Positions 47,901-61,900 of a stretch of DNA of 64,000 nucleotides are shown one piece after another. This DNA comes from Parus major (lineage: Eukaryota; Chordata; Aves; Passeriformes; Paridae): assembly GCF_001522545.3 (NCBI RefSeq), contig NC_031773.1, positions 27,340,608 to 27,404,607 of the forward strand, in the 5' to 3' direction. Position 1 is the first letter of the stretch; every line of letters starts with the position of its first letter. The notes beneath the pieces are model-generated. The model was not told where the DNA came from. It saw nothing but the letters and a program-made list of their open reading frames with translations, and did not search any database. Position numbers and translations under genes: made by a program.

Positions 47901-50900
47901 CAAGGAAGGTGGAAGCTGGGGGTCCAGTAACCCTAGCTGCCCCCTAAGGGAAGGTGGCCATGGGATTGTGCCTGCCCTCAAGACCCTGGCCAACACACAG
48001 AATTTGTTCTTGCTGCTATTTGAAATGTTGGAAGGATGTTAGCTGAATGAAATCTCTTGAAAGGTTTAGTGCCTCTGATTTGCTTTCCTCACATATTCCT
48101 TCATCCTCAGACGTGGTATCTGGGGATACAGTCCCTCTCCAGAAAGTCTCCTCACAAGCTGTGCAATGCTTTAAAGCAGAAAAGCATTTTCTGATTGTTT
48201 ATGGGCAGTAAGCCATGTCAAACTTTGTTGTTCAGACTTGAAACTAGGAAGGCTGGCAACTCCAGCTGAATTTCAGACACACTACAGGGAGGGAATTCAT
48301 TAAAAGGAAATCTTAAAAGAGCTTGGGTTTAGCTTGTTGGTTTTCATTGAGCACTCAGTGGAGAGATGTGAAGGAGAGATCCCTGATCTGGTGATTAGTA
48401 ACAACACAGAGAGAAACAATTTGCTCTGTAAGTCAGCTGTCATATTGGTCCTTGCCAGAGAAATATTCTTTTAATTCTCTTTCCAAGTAGTCCTAGGCAA
48501 TGGCATGAGTTTTCATGTTTGATGGGATGTGTTGGCCTATCCATATAAAATCAGTAAAGCTGCAGAATGCTGAGCAGCATGTTGGATGCTCAAGCCCCAG
48601 TGTAGGGTCAGGTGTAAAGCCAAGCTGCTGGTGGTTTGGGGAGAATATGAATCCAGGGTTGCAAACCATGCTTCATGTGATTTCACTGAGGTTACACTGG
48701 GAACCCATGGAAGAACCATGAAGAATTAGTGTCTTATGATTACTTTTCTTCTCCATCAATAAAAATTTGTGTCTATTCTTCCAAAATGCTGTGTTACAAT
48801 AAAGTGTGATGCTTTTAGTCACTACTATAGGATGCAGTAATAACAGAGTAAGCCTATGTTTAAATGAGATTGTGACTGCTTGAGGTCCTTATCCTTCCCC
48901 AGCCAGCAGGCACTGTGCACATTTTGGCAAGCCAGCTATTCTTGTTGTGCCTCTGGCAGTGCAAGTGGAAAACTGGGGAGAAATAGGACACTGCTGAAAA
49001 TAAACAGTTGCATCTGTACTGGGTTAATAAATCAGAAACAGGCAAACATTAAATCTGAACAATGTCCACCTCTCTGTGTGCCTGCATTTTGCTGCATACT
49101 AATTTTCTCATTTTTGTGAGAACTGCATCAAACACAGATCAAGTTCTACCTCAGAGGCTGCATGAAAATCAAGCCACATGTGGATCTTGATTTATTTGCT
49201 GGGAGCAGGCATCTCCAGACTATGTTTAGAGCTTCTAGGGAATGCAATGGAAGAGGTACAAATCAAGGTAAGGTACCTTATTACCAGTCATTTTCTTAAT
49301 AGGTAGTTGTTTTAACAGCAATAAATAAGCATCACTTGAAAAGTTTAAGGCAATAACCAAGACTGGATCAGAAGAGCTCTATGCTTGGTCTTTACATGTT
49401 TTATTGAGCATGGTCCACCTGATAGTTATTTCCAGTTTAGCTGGACAGATTGCTGTTAGAAGCCAGCCCATTAGAGCCGTGTAGTCCAAAGTTTCTTTAG
49501 CTTCTTGCAAAAGGCTTCTTTTAAAAGAATGTTTCTTTTAAAAAAATTAATTTAAAAATGTGCTGCTGTGTTGTTTGCATCCTGTCACATAGTGACACAT
49601 GCAGATCTGAAGCCTAGGCAGAGATCTCCCTCACCAGTCAGAGGATTCAGTTCCTCCTTCCCTGTGTCCTCTGCTTCAATGGACTGTTGCACTGGTTTGT
49701 TACTGGCTGCCTTTCCCTAGACTTTTCACCCTCAGAACCAATATCTATTTTCGTATTCACCAACTAACTTGAGTGCAACTCTCTCCAAAATATGTCCATA
49801 TTAGTCCCCAGTTAAGTGTTGCCTATCAGTTTTCATTTGCACACATCTGTGTGTGCTTATTGGGGTGAGGACTCTCGTGCACATTATCCTCTGATCTGTG
49901 TCCAAGTTTGCATCTCAACAGACCTATGTTGTTTGTTCTGATTCAGAGGTTGTGGATTAATTTCCAGGCATGAAATGCAATATCTAAGAGATTCTGAGCC
50001 CTTTGGTCTCCACCAAACAAGGCTGACCATATGGTAGTTCTCTGGAATTACAGTTTTCTACCTCAGGAAGGTATGACAAAAGCAGCTTATGTACAGGCAC
50101 ACATTTACACACCAGGGTTTTAAAGCATGCTTCTTCACTGAGCTCTTCTGGTGACTGAAGAGCGCTGCTTCTCTCTTGCTTCAGCCACCCCTTCAGCCCA
50201 CAGTCTGTCGTATGACCAGTCCTGAGGAGTGCTGGCCAAGCTCTCCTGAGGGTGTTTGAGGAGGACATTCACCTGAAGTGAGAAGATGTCTCACTTCGCA
50301 TCCACTGGTGCCACAGGACTCATGGACATCATGTTGAACACAGATTTCCCAAAAGAAGCAGTGACTAGTAGTGAACTTTGTCTAAATAAAAGTGACGAAA
50401 AAACACTTATGGAGATGGCTTACCTAGTGCAAGTAAGAGGATTGTATGTTTAATGCAAAAAACACAAAGAAATGTACTTTTAAACATAGTGAGCAAATTA
50501 ACATGGGCCCAATCTATAAAAAACATCTGATGACACAAACATTAACATACAAAATTAATATCTTTGGCAAGGCACTTACACAGCTTGAAGCACAGCTCAA
50601 GATGGTTAATGAACCCCCTTGTGTATATTATCCAACAAGAAGACCTGTGTCATCAAATATTTTTATTGTTAGTTGAGATTGCCTACACTCTATAATGCAG
50701 CTGTAACTGAGAGCTCAAATTGTGATTTCTGTTGCGTTGTCTCCAAGTAAAAATCTTGAAACAATCTAACACTGCCCTTATATCTAATCTCAATCATGCA
50801 GAGCCATATGAATTCTGTGCTTAGTTCACTATGCTTTTAACATGTTTGAAATTATGTACCTAGGATAGATCTTGTACTTCATGACTGTTCAGGGAAGATG

Positions 50901-53900
50901 GGAATAATGACATGGCACCATGAGCTGGAAGGATATCACTGTATTTGTTAAGTGTCCTTGCATTTCTAATCATCAAATAAACAAACAAACAAACAAATAA
51001 CTAAATATCATCAGTAATGCAGAGCCATTTCAGAAACAGCATGAAAAGAATGAGAAGGTTTGTAGCCATCTCATTGGTGACAAAGACATCAAATGGAGAC
51101 AATATTCAGCATTAATTTAGTGTCCGTTTTGATTCCTTGCAGTCGGGCAGGAAATGAGGTTTGAGTGACAACTTTATTTACTGAGTCGTAGGCTGCTGAA
51201 AATTTGCAACATCCATGCAAAACAGTGGAGTTTTTCATTAACAAGGCTTGATAAGATACAGTGAAAATATGAGTAATTTTCATTAGCTATTTTTCAATAA
51301 AAGGCATGGAAAATAAATTATATTAAAACCCTGCTCTGTATAATTCTGCCTTTGTGTTTTCAGAAGAAACCTTATCACAGTACCTTTTAATAATATGGAA
51401 CACCTATTGCAGAATTCGTTGTTTTATCCATTTTTTTCTGGAAATACTAATGGTTCTCTTCCTTTTGCCTTCAGCCAAAGCTCCCATTTGTGATTTAGAG
51501 AGTAGTTTCCCCAGTATTCTTACATCAGTGGTGCCTATGAAATACCTGGCAGTTTAATTGCTGTGGACACTACTTTAACCAAACGTGCATTTTCAGATGC
51601 AAACTCTCAACTGCTTTCAGAAAAGCTGGTATGTGTGCTGTGGCTTGTGCACCCTGCAAGGACATTCATATTGTACTTAATGCTGAATTAAAACCAGAAG
51701 AAAGAGTCGGAGATAAAAAAAAGGTGAGGAGAGCACAGCCCCAGGGCACTATAATGAATATCATTCGCGTGGAAGATGTCATTAATGCTGGCATTTGAGA
51801 TTGAAAATAGGAGAAGTTACTATAAACCTCTCATAATAATAGTAATAACAATGCTTTAGAATAATTTTTAAATTAACTGTATTAGTAAACTCCTTTAGGT
51901 TTAGTCTTTCCCTGGCTCCCAGCAGAGGAATTCTTTAGAGGGCAAACACCAGCTACATGTTTCCTCCTCCTCTGACAGCCTTCCTTGAACTCTACATAGA
52001 AGTCAATTTACCTCCTCAATATTCATACAGGTAGCAGCTTCTACATAGAAATATTCCTTTAAACAAAAGCCAATTAAAGGTCTGGCAAACTGTTTTCAGA
52101 AAAGAAAACTGGGTGTTCCAAAGCGCTGAAAACCAGAGCCAACTATAGAGAAAAAAAACCAAAAACAAACTGTTTTCTTTTTCCAATTTAAAAGCAGACC
52201 TATCCTGGTGCAAGATTTTTCTAAGTGACATGGGACTAAAGAAAGACACTATAGTTAAATATAGAAGAATAATAATTTTCCTTGGCTTTCTGAAGTAGCA
52301 CACAAATATCTGTGAGTAATGCCACAGTGAGCAGGATACTTTATAAAACCCAAACAACTGTCACACATAGGTTATAAGGTCATTTCTCACACGTAAGATA
52401 AGCTGGAAATCCATCCCAAGGATCGAATCTGAGAAAATGTTATGAAGTTTCAAAATAAAAAATGAGTTTCACATGTTATTTTATTTCTCAAGGGCATTTT
52501 GCTAAACATATGCATACACTCTCACAGCTTACCCACAAAAAAGAGAAAGAAATCAGTATCACAGGGATTTAAAAGATGAAGTGTTCTTTAATTGCATGAT
52601 GTATTATTTTTTGATTATATATACAATGAAAATTTACAATTATATAGTGATGCAGATTATTCAAAGCAGTTATTCACTGCTTTTTCCTGATTGTACTCAA
52701 GATACTGTAGGCAAATTTTATTATTGTCTCATGGAGGATAAAACTGAAACATGGAGTTCATGGTCAAAGGTCATAATGATTTATTTCTTGTTTCCTAAAT
52801 GAAGTATCCAAATCCAAGCCCATTGCAGCAAGTGTTTATCTGGGCTTCAAGTAAAATATTCTGCAGCTCAACATGTGGCTGCTGCCCTCTTTGCCTTTTG
52901 AGCTCAGCAGAGGCTGTAGATGGTCAACATCTCTGAAAACAAAAATTTCCTGATTCATCCTTTAGGTAATGAAATTCAAGTCTCTTGTTTTAAATTAAGT
53001 CCTTAAACTTTTCTGGGGAAGTGACTGAACAAGTCAGGAGTGGCAAGCCCACTCCTTCAGCCACTGATCAAGGGCATGCAGAACACGAGACAAGGTATGA
53101 GTTTTCCCAAGGGCTGCCCTCACTCTCATGGACATGCATCATAATGGCACTGCCCTGCTGGTAGCTGCCACCATCCAGCTGAGCATATGAAGCCAAGTTT
53201 TCACCAAAAACCTTGGCTTCCTATCTACACTTGACTCCCATGCCAAGGGTGGTCTCTTTTTATGATAAAGGAAAATATAGCCTGGGGCCTGGATGTCTTG
53301 GATTCCACCTTCCACCACATGCTCACTCATGGCAGCTGGGGTCATGCAGAGCGCTGGCACTAGCAATCCTCATATTTCAGTGGTTCCTGTGCAAAAGAAG
53401 CCCCCATATATTTAGAGGCAACATAAATTCAGATGCCTTTCCAGCACGTGGGATGTGGGATATTTCCTTTCTCTGACATGGGGAGGGGGAGTTGGCAGGG
53501 ATCTTCATTTCAATCATCTTTCCATCCTTTGCAGTTGAAAGGAGACAGATCTTTGCACATTTTGCTAAATTGCACCAAAGGCAGTCAATAGAGCACCTTT
53601 GGTTGATCTAAAAATAAATAAAATGAAACTTGCTTTGAGGAGGCAATCAGAACTCCATCCAAGCATAGATCTGAGCCCAAATAGTATTTGGCTTGAAGTC
53701 TTGCAGCACTGATTTGAATCTTCTCAGAGGTGAGAGAGGGAAACCCCCTTAACACAGCGCACTTGTTTGGCAGCCAGAGCAAGCAGGCTGCCCCTGGTGC
53801 AGCTCTGCTGGTCTCTCCTCCCCGTGTTCCACACAGAGGGTCACAGCAAGCCCTGCTGCCATATCACCCCTCACTGTAGTGTTGTCCTGAGTCTGCGGTG

Positions 53901-55567
53901 CAGAATGCAGTAAAGCAAAACATCGTGTTGGAGAAAGACCAATGGGCAGAGCAGAGACCCTAGCAATGGTAACTGACTGAGGGAGGGAGGAGCCCTCAGC
54001 TCCACTGCCCATAAGCTCTGGGTCATCCAGCTGCAAATGGGAGTCAGAAGTCCACAGGAAAGCAATTTTCCTTGTTGGATGTGAAAGTACAATGCGACAC
54101 AACTTACCAAACATTCTGCCCACGTGCCATGTGTGTGTATCTTTAGGAGTGCAAGCAATAGAAGGAGAGGAGGACAAAAGGGGCTTAAAGCTTCAAGGGA
54201 CAGAGACCTATATCTCTGCAATTCCTTTGGCCCCACACCTTGTCAGAGCTGCTCTGGGCTCCACACCATTGATACCTGTAAAACCCTGGAGTGGAAATCA
54301 AAGCATGAGTAATAGGACATTTTCAGCACTACACCATTTCAGACACCCACATAAAATGCACATTGTGAATGATTGCCAGGATCAGCGAATAGATCTTGCC
54401 ATGGTCTCCATGACCAACAGGGCAGAGCAGGAACTTCCTGTGCCCCTGGGCACTCCCATTTTGATTAAACATCTGAGAAATTTCCCAAAAGACTATTACA
54501 CTCAATCAATATGACATTGCTTCAACTAATGAAATTCTTTTAACATCCAACATCCTTTGAATTGTGGATTAGAGAGGGCAGGTTGGTTCAGATACTTAAC
54601 TACATTTTAAATTACATAATTATCTAGTAATATCACTGTATATATTAGAACACCTATTTTCAATGGAAAACCCCAATGTTCTTGAAATTCTGTTTTAAAA
54701 ACTGTAAGAACTGATTCTTTCAGTATTTTGAAATATTTTGAAAGCTTAAACAAGCTTTCAGGCTTGTTAATGTCATTCAAAGTAAATTGCATATTCTTTA
54801 ACATAGGAAAATAAATGAATACACTATGTAACTATTACTGACATCTGAAACTCTTGAAGATAAGGCAGGCAAAAGCATAACTACTTATGTGACTGTATTT
54901 ATTGCTGAATGTTTCATTGTTAGCAAAATATTTTTCCATCAAGTGAAACACATATATTTCATTATATAAAACACTTGTCTAAAGGAAATTTTATGAAGGC
55001 AAATAATTAAACTATCCAGTCTTGATTTTCCTTGTTTAGATTGCCATAAAGCTTGCCTTAAGTTTTGTTACTGTGTTAACTGTTCACATATTTAATTGTT
55101 TTATTTTATTTTTCTTGTGTGGAAATTAAAATGTTATGGCTTACTGGAACATGGTAGATATTATACTGATAAGACACTGCCAAATATTTTCACAAAAAGT
55201 CTCATGCAAAACTCTAACATGTAAAATTATTTTTATATTATATCCTATCTGAGTTACATTTACAAATGTATTTTAGTCCAAGCCCCCACAACTACTCTCA
55301 CATTTGAAATTAGTAGGTTATGTCATTGGCTGAGGTACTGTTTTTCTGTGAAACTGAAATATGTCAGAATAACTTTTTTGGAGTAAAATCTTAAAAGGTC
55401 TCAGGATTGTGGGATTAGGTTTGTGCTAGGTTTTTGTTTGTTTGTTTGAGAGTGGGGTGTTCTAAAAATAAAGAAAATAAGCAGAGACAAGACAATGAAG
55501 CTGTGCTCAGTTTTTGCAGGTGCAGTGAATATGGACTTAAAAGGCCATTTCCCATCCCATTTATATT
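41943..55567. other. Intergenic, no supported gene
   Basis: A 13.6-kb AT-rich stretch. It holds a short (AAAC)n run at about 50979-50997, a small CpG cluster at 47768-47795 and scattered short open frames on both strands. I see no transposon or RNA gene. Confidence 0.58.
50975..51003. repeat. (AAAC)n simple repeat
   Basis: About five units of aaac flanked by aaat units form a short low-complexity run. Confidence 0.9.
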
Positions 55568-55812
55568 ACAGAATCACAGAATGGATAAGATTGGAAGGGG
55601 CCACAATGGATCATCTGGTCCAACCTCCCTGCTCAAGTAGAATCATCCCTGAGCACATGGCACAGAGTCATGTCCAGGCAGTTCTTGGAATCTCCAGCAC
55701 GGGAGACTCCACAAGCACTCTGGGCAATCTGTTCCAGTGCACAGTAAAGAAATTCTTCCTCACGTTTAGCTGGAACTTCCTGTGCATCTGTTTCTGCCTG
55801 TTGCCTAATACA
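55568..55812 (-). mobile_element. CR1 LINE 3' fragment, minus orientation, relatively well preserved
   Basis: It begins with cagaatcacagaatggataa (antisense CR1 terminus). This is followed by gattggaaggggccacaatg, tcatctggtccaacctccct and, further in, cagtaaagaaattcttcctc. The order and spacing match the antisense of the last about 240 bp of a CR1. It is less diverged than the other copies in the window, so it is probably the youngest of the five. It is 5'-truncated and non-functional. Confidence 0.92.
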
Positions 55813-55905
55813 TGCAATAAAACTGCCACAGGCAAAAAAAAAGTTAACTTTATCATAAAGTTATTATATTAAATTAATTTACACTTAAATTTCAATAATT
55901 TTTAG

Positions 55906-55998
55906 GATGAGATGAGATGAGATGAGATGAGATGAGATGAGATGAGATGAGATGAGATGAGATGAGATGAGATGAGATGAGATGAGATGAGATGAGAT
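55906..55998. repeat. (GATGA)n microsatellite, about 18 perfect copies
   Basis: An uninterrupted pentanucleotide array of gatga units runs from 55906 to 55995 and ends in a partial unit. The lack of interruptions suggests a recently expanded, probably length-variable locus. It lies about 95 bp beyond the CR1 fragment. Confidence 0.98.
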
Positions 55999-58900
55999 AG
56001 AAAAATATTAGGGGCTATGCCTTGTTTTTCAGCTGTGTCCATTCAGAAGAAATGTAGAGAAAAGGCTAGATGTTGAATGGTAGATCTGACAACTCTTTTG
56101 GGGAAGTTCTCTGAAGAACTGAGGGAAAAGGAAGAGGAAAACTCTTAGATGTTCAAATCAAAGGGGTTATCCTGCTTGGAAAAAGGTCAATGTGAGCATA
56201 CAGATTATTTTTATGAATTAATATATTCATAAAATATTCAATGCTAAAATATTTGATGCAAGAAGACCTGATTTGATCATGAGGTCATTGAATTTAAACC
56301 CTTTTGACCCTTATATTAAATGAACCACAAAGAAAAAGCAGTAGCTTTTCCCTAATTACAGTTCCAGCATAATCCAATCACAATTTTTTTGCAGGACAGT
56401 GTCAGTTATAACTTGCCACACACAAAAAACATTTTCTGAAAAAAAGAATGCAAGCCTGCAATTGGGAACTGTACAGATCACAACTTGGCTGTCAGCCTAT
56501 ACCTAATGTATAGATATATCCAATTCTTCTCATGAGAAAGTATTTTTTGTCATGTCAAATTTTGTCTGGCCTTGTACAAGGGTAAATGTAAAATACAGGA
56601 AACACTGTACTTTAAATTTCATTTCTTTCATGGAGCTAGGTAAAAGACTACTTCACCAATAAACAACGCTTCCCAGCTGTCTTGGACCATGTGAGACAAC
56701 CTCATGCACTAGAGTCTTGCTGGGCTTTCAGTCAGAGCAGTGTCTCTCCAAGTCCTGGAAGACTGCATAAACCATGAATCTTTATTTTAAGAATGAATAT
56801 TCTAAAAATCTTTCTTGAAGGAATAGGGGAATGAAGAGCAAGAGAGTCATCAGAACAATAAGGTGAGGAAGACATGATAAAATAGATAAAAACATGTAAG
56901 TAGGAAGCAGGAATGGTCTCATATTAATCTTCTTCAGCAAAGTCAATAGCAGGATGATCTGTTCATCACAGGAACACAGCTATGAAGCCTTTGTAGAACA
57001 TTCACCAGCTGAAATTCAAGGGACATCTCATCATCCCATCATCTCATCAGTGCCACAATGTGAAATTTGCTAGCATTGTGAAGGACATCTGTTCAACAAA
57101 TACACTCCCTGCTTTCCTTCATCCAAATTGCATGTGTCCAAAGCCAAAGTCACTTCATTGTGGACAGTGGCTGAGGCGTGTTTGAGAAATGTCTTCTGCA
57201 GGTTGGAGTTGACACAGCAGAAACACAAAGCCTCACAGGTCTCAGAGCTTTTGCAACTCTTTCTTTTAAAAAAGCTGTATCGCCTTAATTCTGACAATTT
57301 CCCTTTCTTACATATATTCCCCTTCAAAAGCCTCTGACCAGTGCTTTTTCCTCCAACAGCAGAGGCAGAAACTGTGAGGACTAGGAAAAGTGGGAAATTC
57401 AGGACTGGGATACTAAGCTTTACCAAGGACATCTATTTCTCACTATTGACTGATGCAGAAGACTGTGGGCATGAACCAATATCATTTAATGCAGGTGGCA
57501 AAAGGCATGAGGGAAACTGCACAAGAACATGAGGGGAAAAACATCCTGGTTTTCTGTGTAGCTGAGTAAACATTCTCTTGCTTAAAGCAAGTTTTTCCTC
57601 ATAACACTGCAGTTTTCCATTATAAAGCATATTTTTCAGTGACTCGGTTTCCCCTGATGTCACAGCAAGAATTTCAGTTTGCATGTGAAACATGGCTGGT
57701 AAATACACCTGTGGGAAAAAACAGGTTATTAGGTCACTGCTATGCTTAATTCTCATCTGTTCTTTCCCTTTTCAAAATTTCACTTGAAAGTTTCTATCAA
57801 CTGACCAGATATATATATTTTTTTCAGTACAATGATTTAATTATTTTAATGATTTAATTTATTTAATGTTTATAGTTATAAGGCTTTTAGTGGAATAATT
57901 TTAAAATATGTTTTCAGGGTCACTTTGTCTCTATTAAGCTTTTAAACTAGATTAAGTCCAGGGTCTTTGCTTTCTGAGTACAAAAGCAGATTTTGTCTCT
58001 GAAGCCAAAAACAATTTAAAACATATGAAATGCAGTAGAATTAATCTGTCCAGAACCAAAGAAAGACTGTATTTATAGCAACTGATTTATTTTTTTGATA
58101 TACAGTGTGTGATCTGGTTTATAATTTTTAAGGTGTGTGAAAGGGTCACATTATATATTACAAAAATAGCAAGGCAATGATTTACAAGACTTCACGTTGT
58201 GCCTACTGACCTTCTTAATAAGAAAGGTTGCTGATTGTAACGACACTGAAAAATTAAACCCATGGGAGTCAATTTAATGTAGTATAAACTCTTTAACAAC
58301 CAGCAAAATAGCCATATCAGCTGTTTCATCCTTAGATTATGTTTCAGTTGTAAAGAGCAATTTTTTAATAAAAAGTGCACAAGCTTTCTTTATTCTACAA
58401 AGCTTCTGTTTCCTCCTCCATGGAAGCAGCTGCTCCTTACTTTTCTTGTGGGAAAAATGGAAGTAATGTGTTATCACTGGTCCCCTCAGTGGGAGAAGAA
58501 AGAAAATAGAGAAAGAAACTGCTTAACAGAAGTGTGAATCATTTTGTCTTGTTCCCTTCTGAAAATTAATCTCTGAGCTATGAAGAAAAGATGTACATCT
58601 GTTTGTGCTTTGTCGTGGACAAATACATTAGTCTGTCCACAAGGAAAACAGTATTAGACCATGTACAGCTTGAAATAATCAATACCTAGACTTAACAACT
58701 GGGTAATGCCTCATGTTAACACACTCACTGTGAAAATGAGCAGTTAAGGGCAAGAAATCTCTTTTAATTATCAGAGCTGTGTTTCATGGACATTCCAGAA
58801 ATAATGGCATCTGAACACATCTAAGGCATTGTCAGGTAAAGGAAAGACAAAAACCATTAAAACTGTGATGTTCCTCATGATTTACTTCATTTTTTGCAGA

Positions 58901-61900
58901 ATTATCTGGCTGCCTTAGGAACTTGCACAAATGAAAGCTGGCAAGAAAGAGTCTTTTCTTATCTCTGGTTTATCGTCCCTAGGACGTTCACCACATCCAC
59001 TTTTTGCAAAGAATTAAACAAAAATCAGCTTAGAGGTACACAGAAATTGCTGAAGCTATGTGTTAATAGCCACTGTCCTCTAAAGAAAAATTAAAGCTAT
59101 CAGCAAAATAATGTAGCTTACATATCAGATATTCTGATTCTGGTTTATACCTTAGGAGGGGCCATCCAGAGTGAAAGTTAATGGCAGACACACAATATTG
59201 GAGAAGAACTAACACCTTTGGGCTGTAGCAAGAGTGTATTTTTGTTTTTTTAAGAAAATATGACCTTTTTCATAGCTTCTATAATGATTTTGTGAAATGT
59301 GGAAGCTCACTGAAGGTTCAGGCATTACACCAGAATTTATTTTATTGACTAGGGTAGCAAAGGCAAGACATTTGAGGGCAAGAAGACTGGTGTTTGTGCA
59401 GAAGCATATGACAGACATGAATAAGGCAATCTGCATAACGCACTCTGGTGGGAGTTCTTTTTCAATTTTACTCATCTATGTGGGAAGTTCATTATGGTAT
59501 TTCCCTTATAACTTATTTTTCTTACAGAGTAGCAGAATAAAACAGTTGATGGTGTAGCAGTAGACTTTTTTTTTACATCTTCATGTGAAAAATCAGTAAA
59601 CATTCTGCCTCTAATTCTCATTCCAGTTCCGTATTACTTATGGAAAGAAGAGATCTCTTCAGAGCATGTTTTAAGTCATAGTCTGATGTGCTGTGTACTG
59701 TAGCAATCTCCACACATACATTTTTAGTCCCACTCGATCTGTTGATTATAATGCCCTGGAGAGACAAAATGGATTAATATTTCAGCACTGTGCCTATTAA
59801 TGGTTAACAATTTCATGGGAACATGATATTCCCATACTGATAGTAGATGAGCTGAAGTAGCAGGGTTGATTGTATTACCTTGTCAAAAAAGATATAGGCA
59901 TAGTTAGTGAAGCTTTGATAATAGATAAAATTAAAGAAGTACCATAAAGTAATAGATGTCTCTTTGTGCTTTTCCTGATTCTAAGGTATTTGTCAGATCT
60001 GAGAAAAACCCATAAAAGACAGGTGAAAATATCTGTTACAACCAGTCAGTGTTAGCAGAGGAGAGCAGGTTGTGTTATTGCTGGGACGTGAGGAAAGCAA
60101 ATAAAGGTAAAAAAAATTCAGATTCTTTTCAAATTGTATTATTTCAGATTGAATTTTTCTAAAATACACGTGTTTGTCCTTCAAGGCTCCTGTATTGCTT
60201 TGTTATGGAAATCCAAATGAAGCACAACTAAGTTAGATGCTAGCAAGGTGGACAGTGGTTTCAGCACCAGCTTTGAAGAAGTGCACATGACCATCTCAAA
60301 GAAAAGATGAGTGGAAGTAGATTCTCAAGTTCTTTACCACAATGTTAAATACTATTTTAAGACATGGTTATCAAAGAATCATTTTCCCTTCCCCTTCTTT
60401 GTTGTTTGCTCAGAATTTTCAAAGTGTTCAATGGGTATCTGAATCTTTAGAAAGCGGAATCAATCACTACATTGGTAGCATCATCTGGAGTCAAGGGGGC
60501 AATGAAGAGATTGCATTTCTCCTTTGATTTGAAAGGGCTTTCTGAAGAGGTAGGTTTCTAACCTTCTGTACCTGAGTTCCTTAGGTTGCACACACCTGAA
60601 TATAACTCCCCAAAACCTATAACAAAGGCATCCCAAGCATTCAACCTGAACTGCTTGGGTCAAAAATTAAAGAGAAAAAACAAGGTAAAAGCAGCTCCAG
60701 AAGAGTTGTATTAAAGGTCCTTGTACTGCAGACCATATGGCTGGTGGAGATAGAGGTTTTCTAATAATTTACTGTCCTGTCACCACAGGAAGCTCATGCT
60801 GGGCCTTCTGAAGTTTCACAAATCGCTGCAAACTAATAATCGTGTGGAAGGTCATGTAAGAAATGTTCAATAATGAAGCAACTGGGACAGTATCTTGACA
60901 TTTGTGATAATAAATATTATCAATAACATCAACTAGAGTTCAGAGAAACACCTGAACTTCACATGTCAAAACTGCTAGTGAAAAGTATTGGAAAACCTTT
61001 CAGACTGACATTTTCCTGGGAGAGGTGATCAGCTCCAGGAATCCTTGTGCCTCAAGCATAATTCAATTCTATTCCTATGTTTCGTCTCCTTGATCACAGA
61101 AATTAGAGCTGGAGGAGACTCCCAGGTCGCCAGACTGCTATATATTTTCAAGCCTTTCCCAGCGCTCATTTAATGAGAGAAAGTCCACTCAATAACACTT
61201 GTACCATTTCTTTCAGGAGACCATTTCACATCTTTACAGGAGGGAAATAACCCCTCTTGTAGATTCTTCAATGGCCCCTTACAGCAGTGTCTGGTAAAGT
61301 GTTGCTGTACTGAGAGCTGGAAGCAAATTACATCTGCTTTGCAATTTCCAGTGGTGTAACTTAAGTGCACACAATGTGAAGTGACATAGAATCTAGCCCC
61401 TAGGATTTCACATAAGAAAAATGCTATATTAGTTGAATGTCTCCACTTTTTTTCTTTTTTCTTTTTTTCTTTTTTCACTTCTTTTATAGATCCTGTCCAT
61501 TTGTGAAGTCTTAAATCCTTGCAGGAGCTGTAGTAATATACCACATCAGCCATTGTGCAGAAGATGAAGTCTCAATCCTGCTTTGACTAATATTTCCAAG
61601 CACTGATTTATTAAAGGATTTTGCAAACATATACATTGAAGTGATAAATACACAAGAGTGGAAAATCAAATTAAAAAATCACTTTAGATCTACTAATAGC
61701 CATCTTCAAGCCTATAGGAGAAAACCCCCTAGGCCCAGAAAACACCAAGATAAAGAACTCAAAACAATGTGGGTGAGAAAAAGCTGATGTTCAACATTGT
61801 AGCTTATAAGAATGAGCTTAATAAATTATCTTATGTTTGTGTTCTCCAGTCTCTGCTATATTGCTTGTGTCCTTGAGTCCATAAACAATTCAGGTTATGG

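Noticed and set aside
53749..54514. Overlapping open frames of 142 (minus), 121 (minus) and 140 (plus) codons
   Set aside because: Three frames open in the same place reflect local base composition with few stop triplets. None has a recognisable motif, splice context or promoter.
61085..61260. Possible very old CR1 fragment (agctggaggagactcccagg and ggagggaaataacccctctt blocks)
   Set aside because: Only two weak blocks resemble antisense CR1 and the stretch between does not align by eye. A profile search would be needed.
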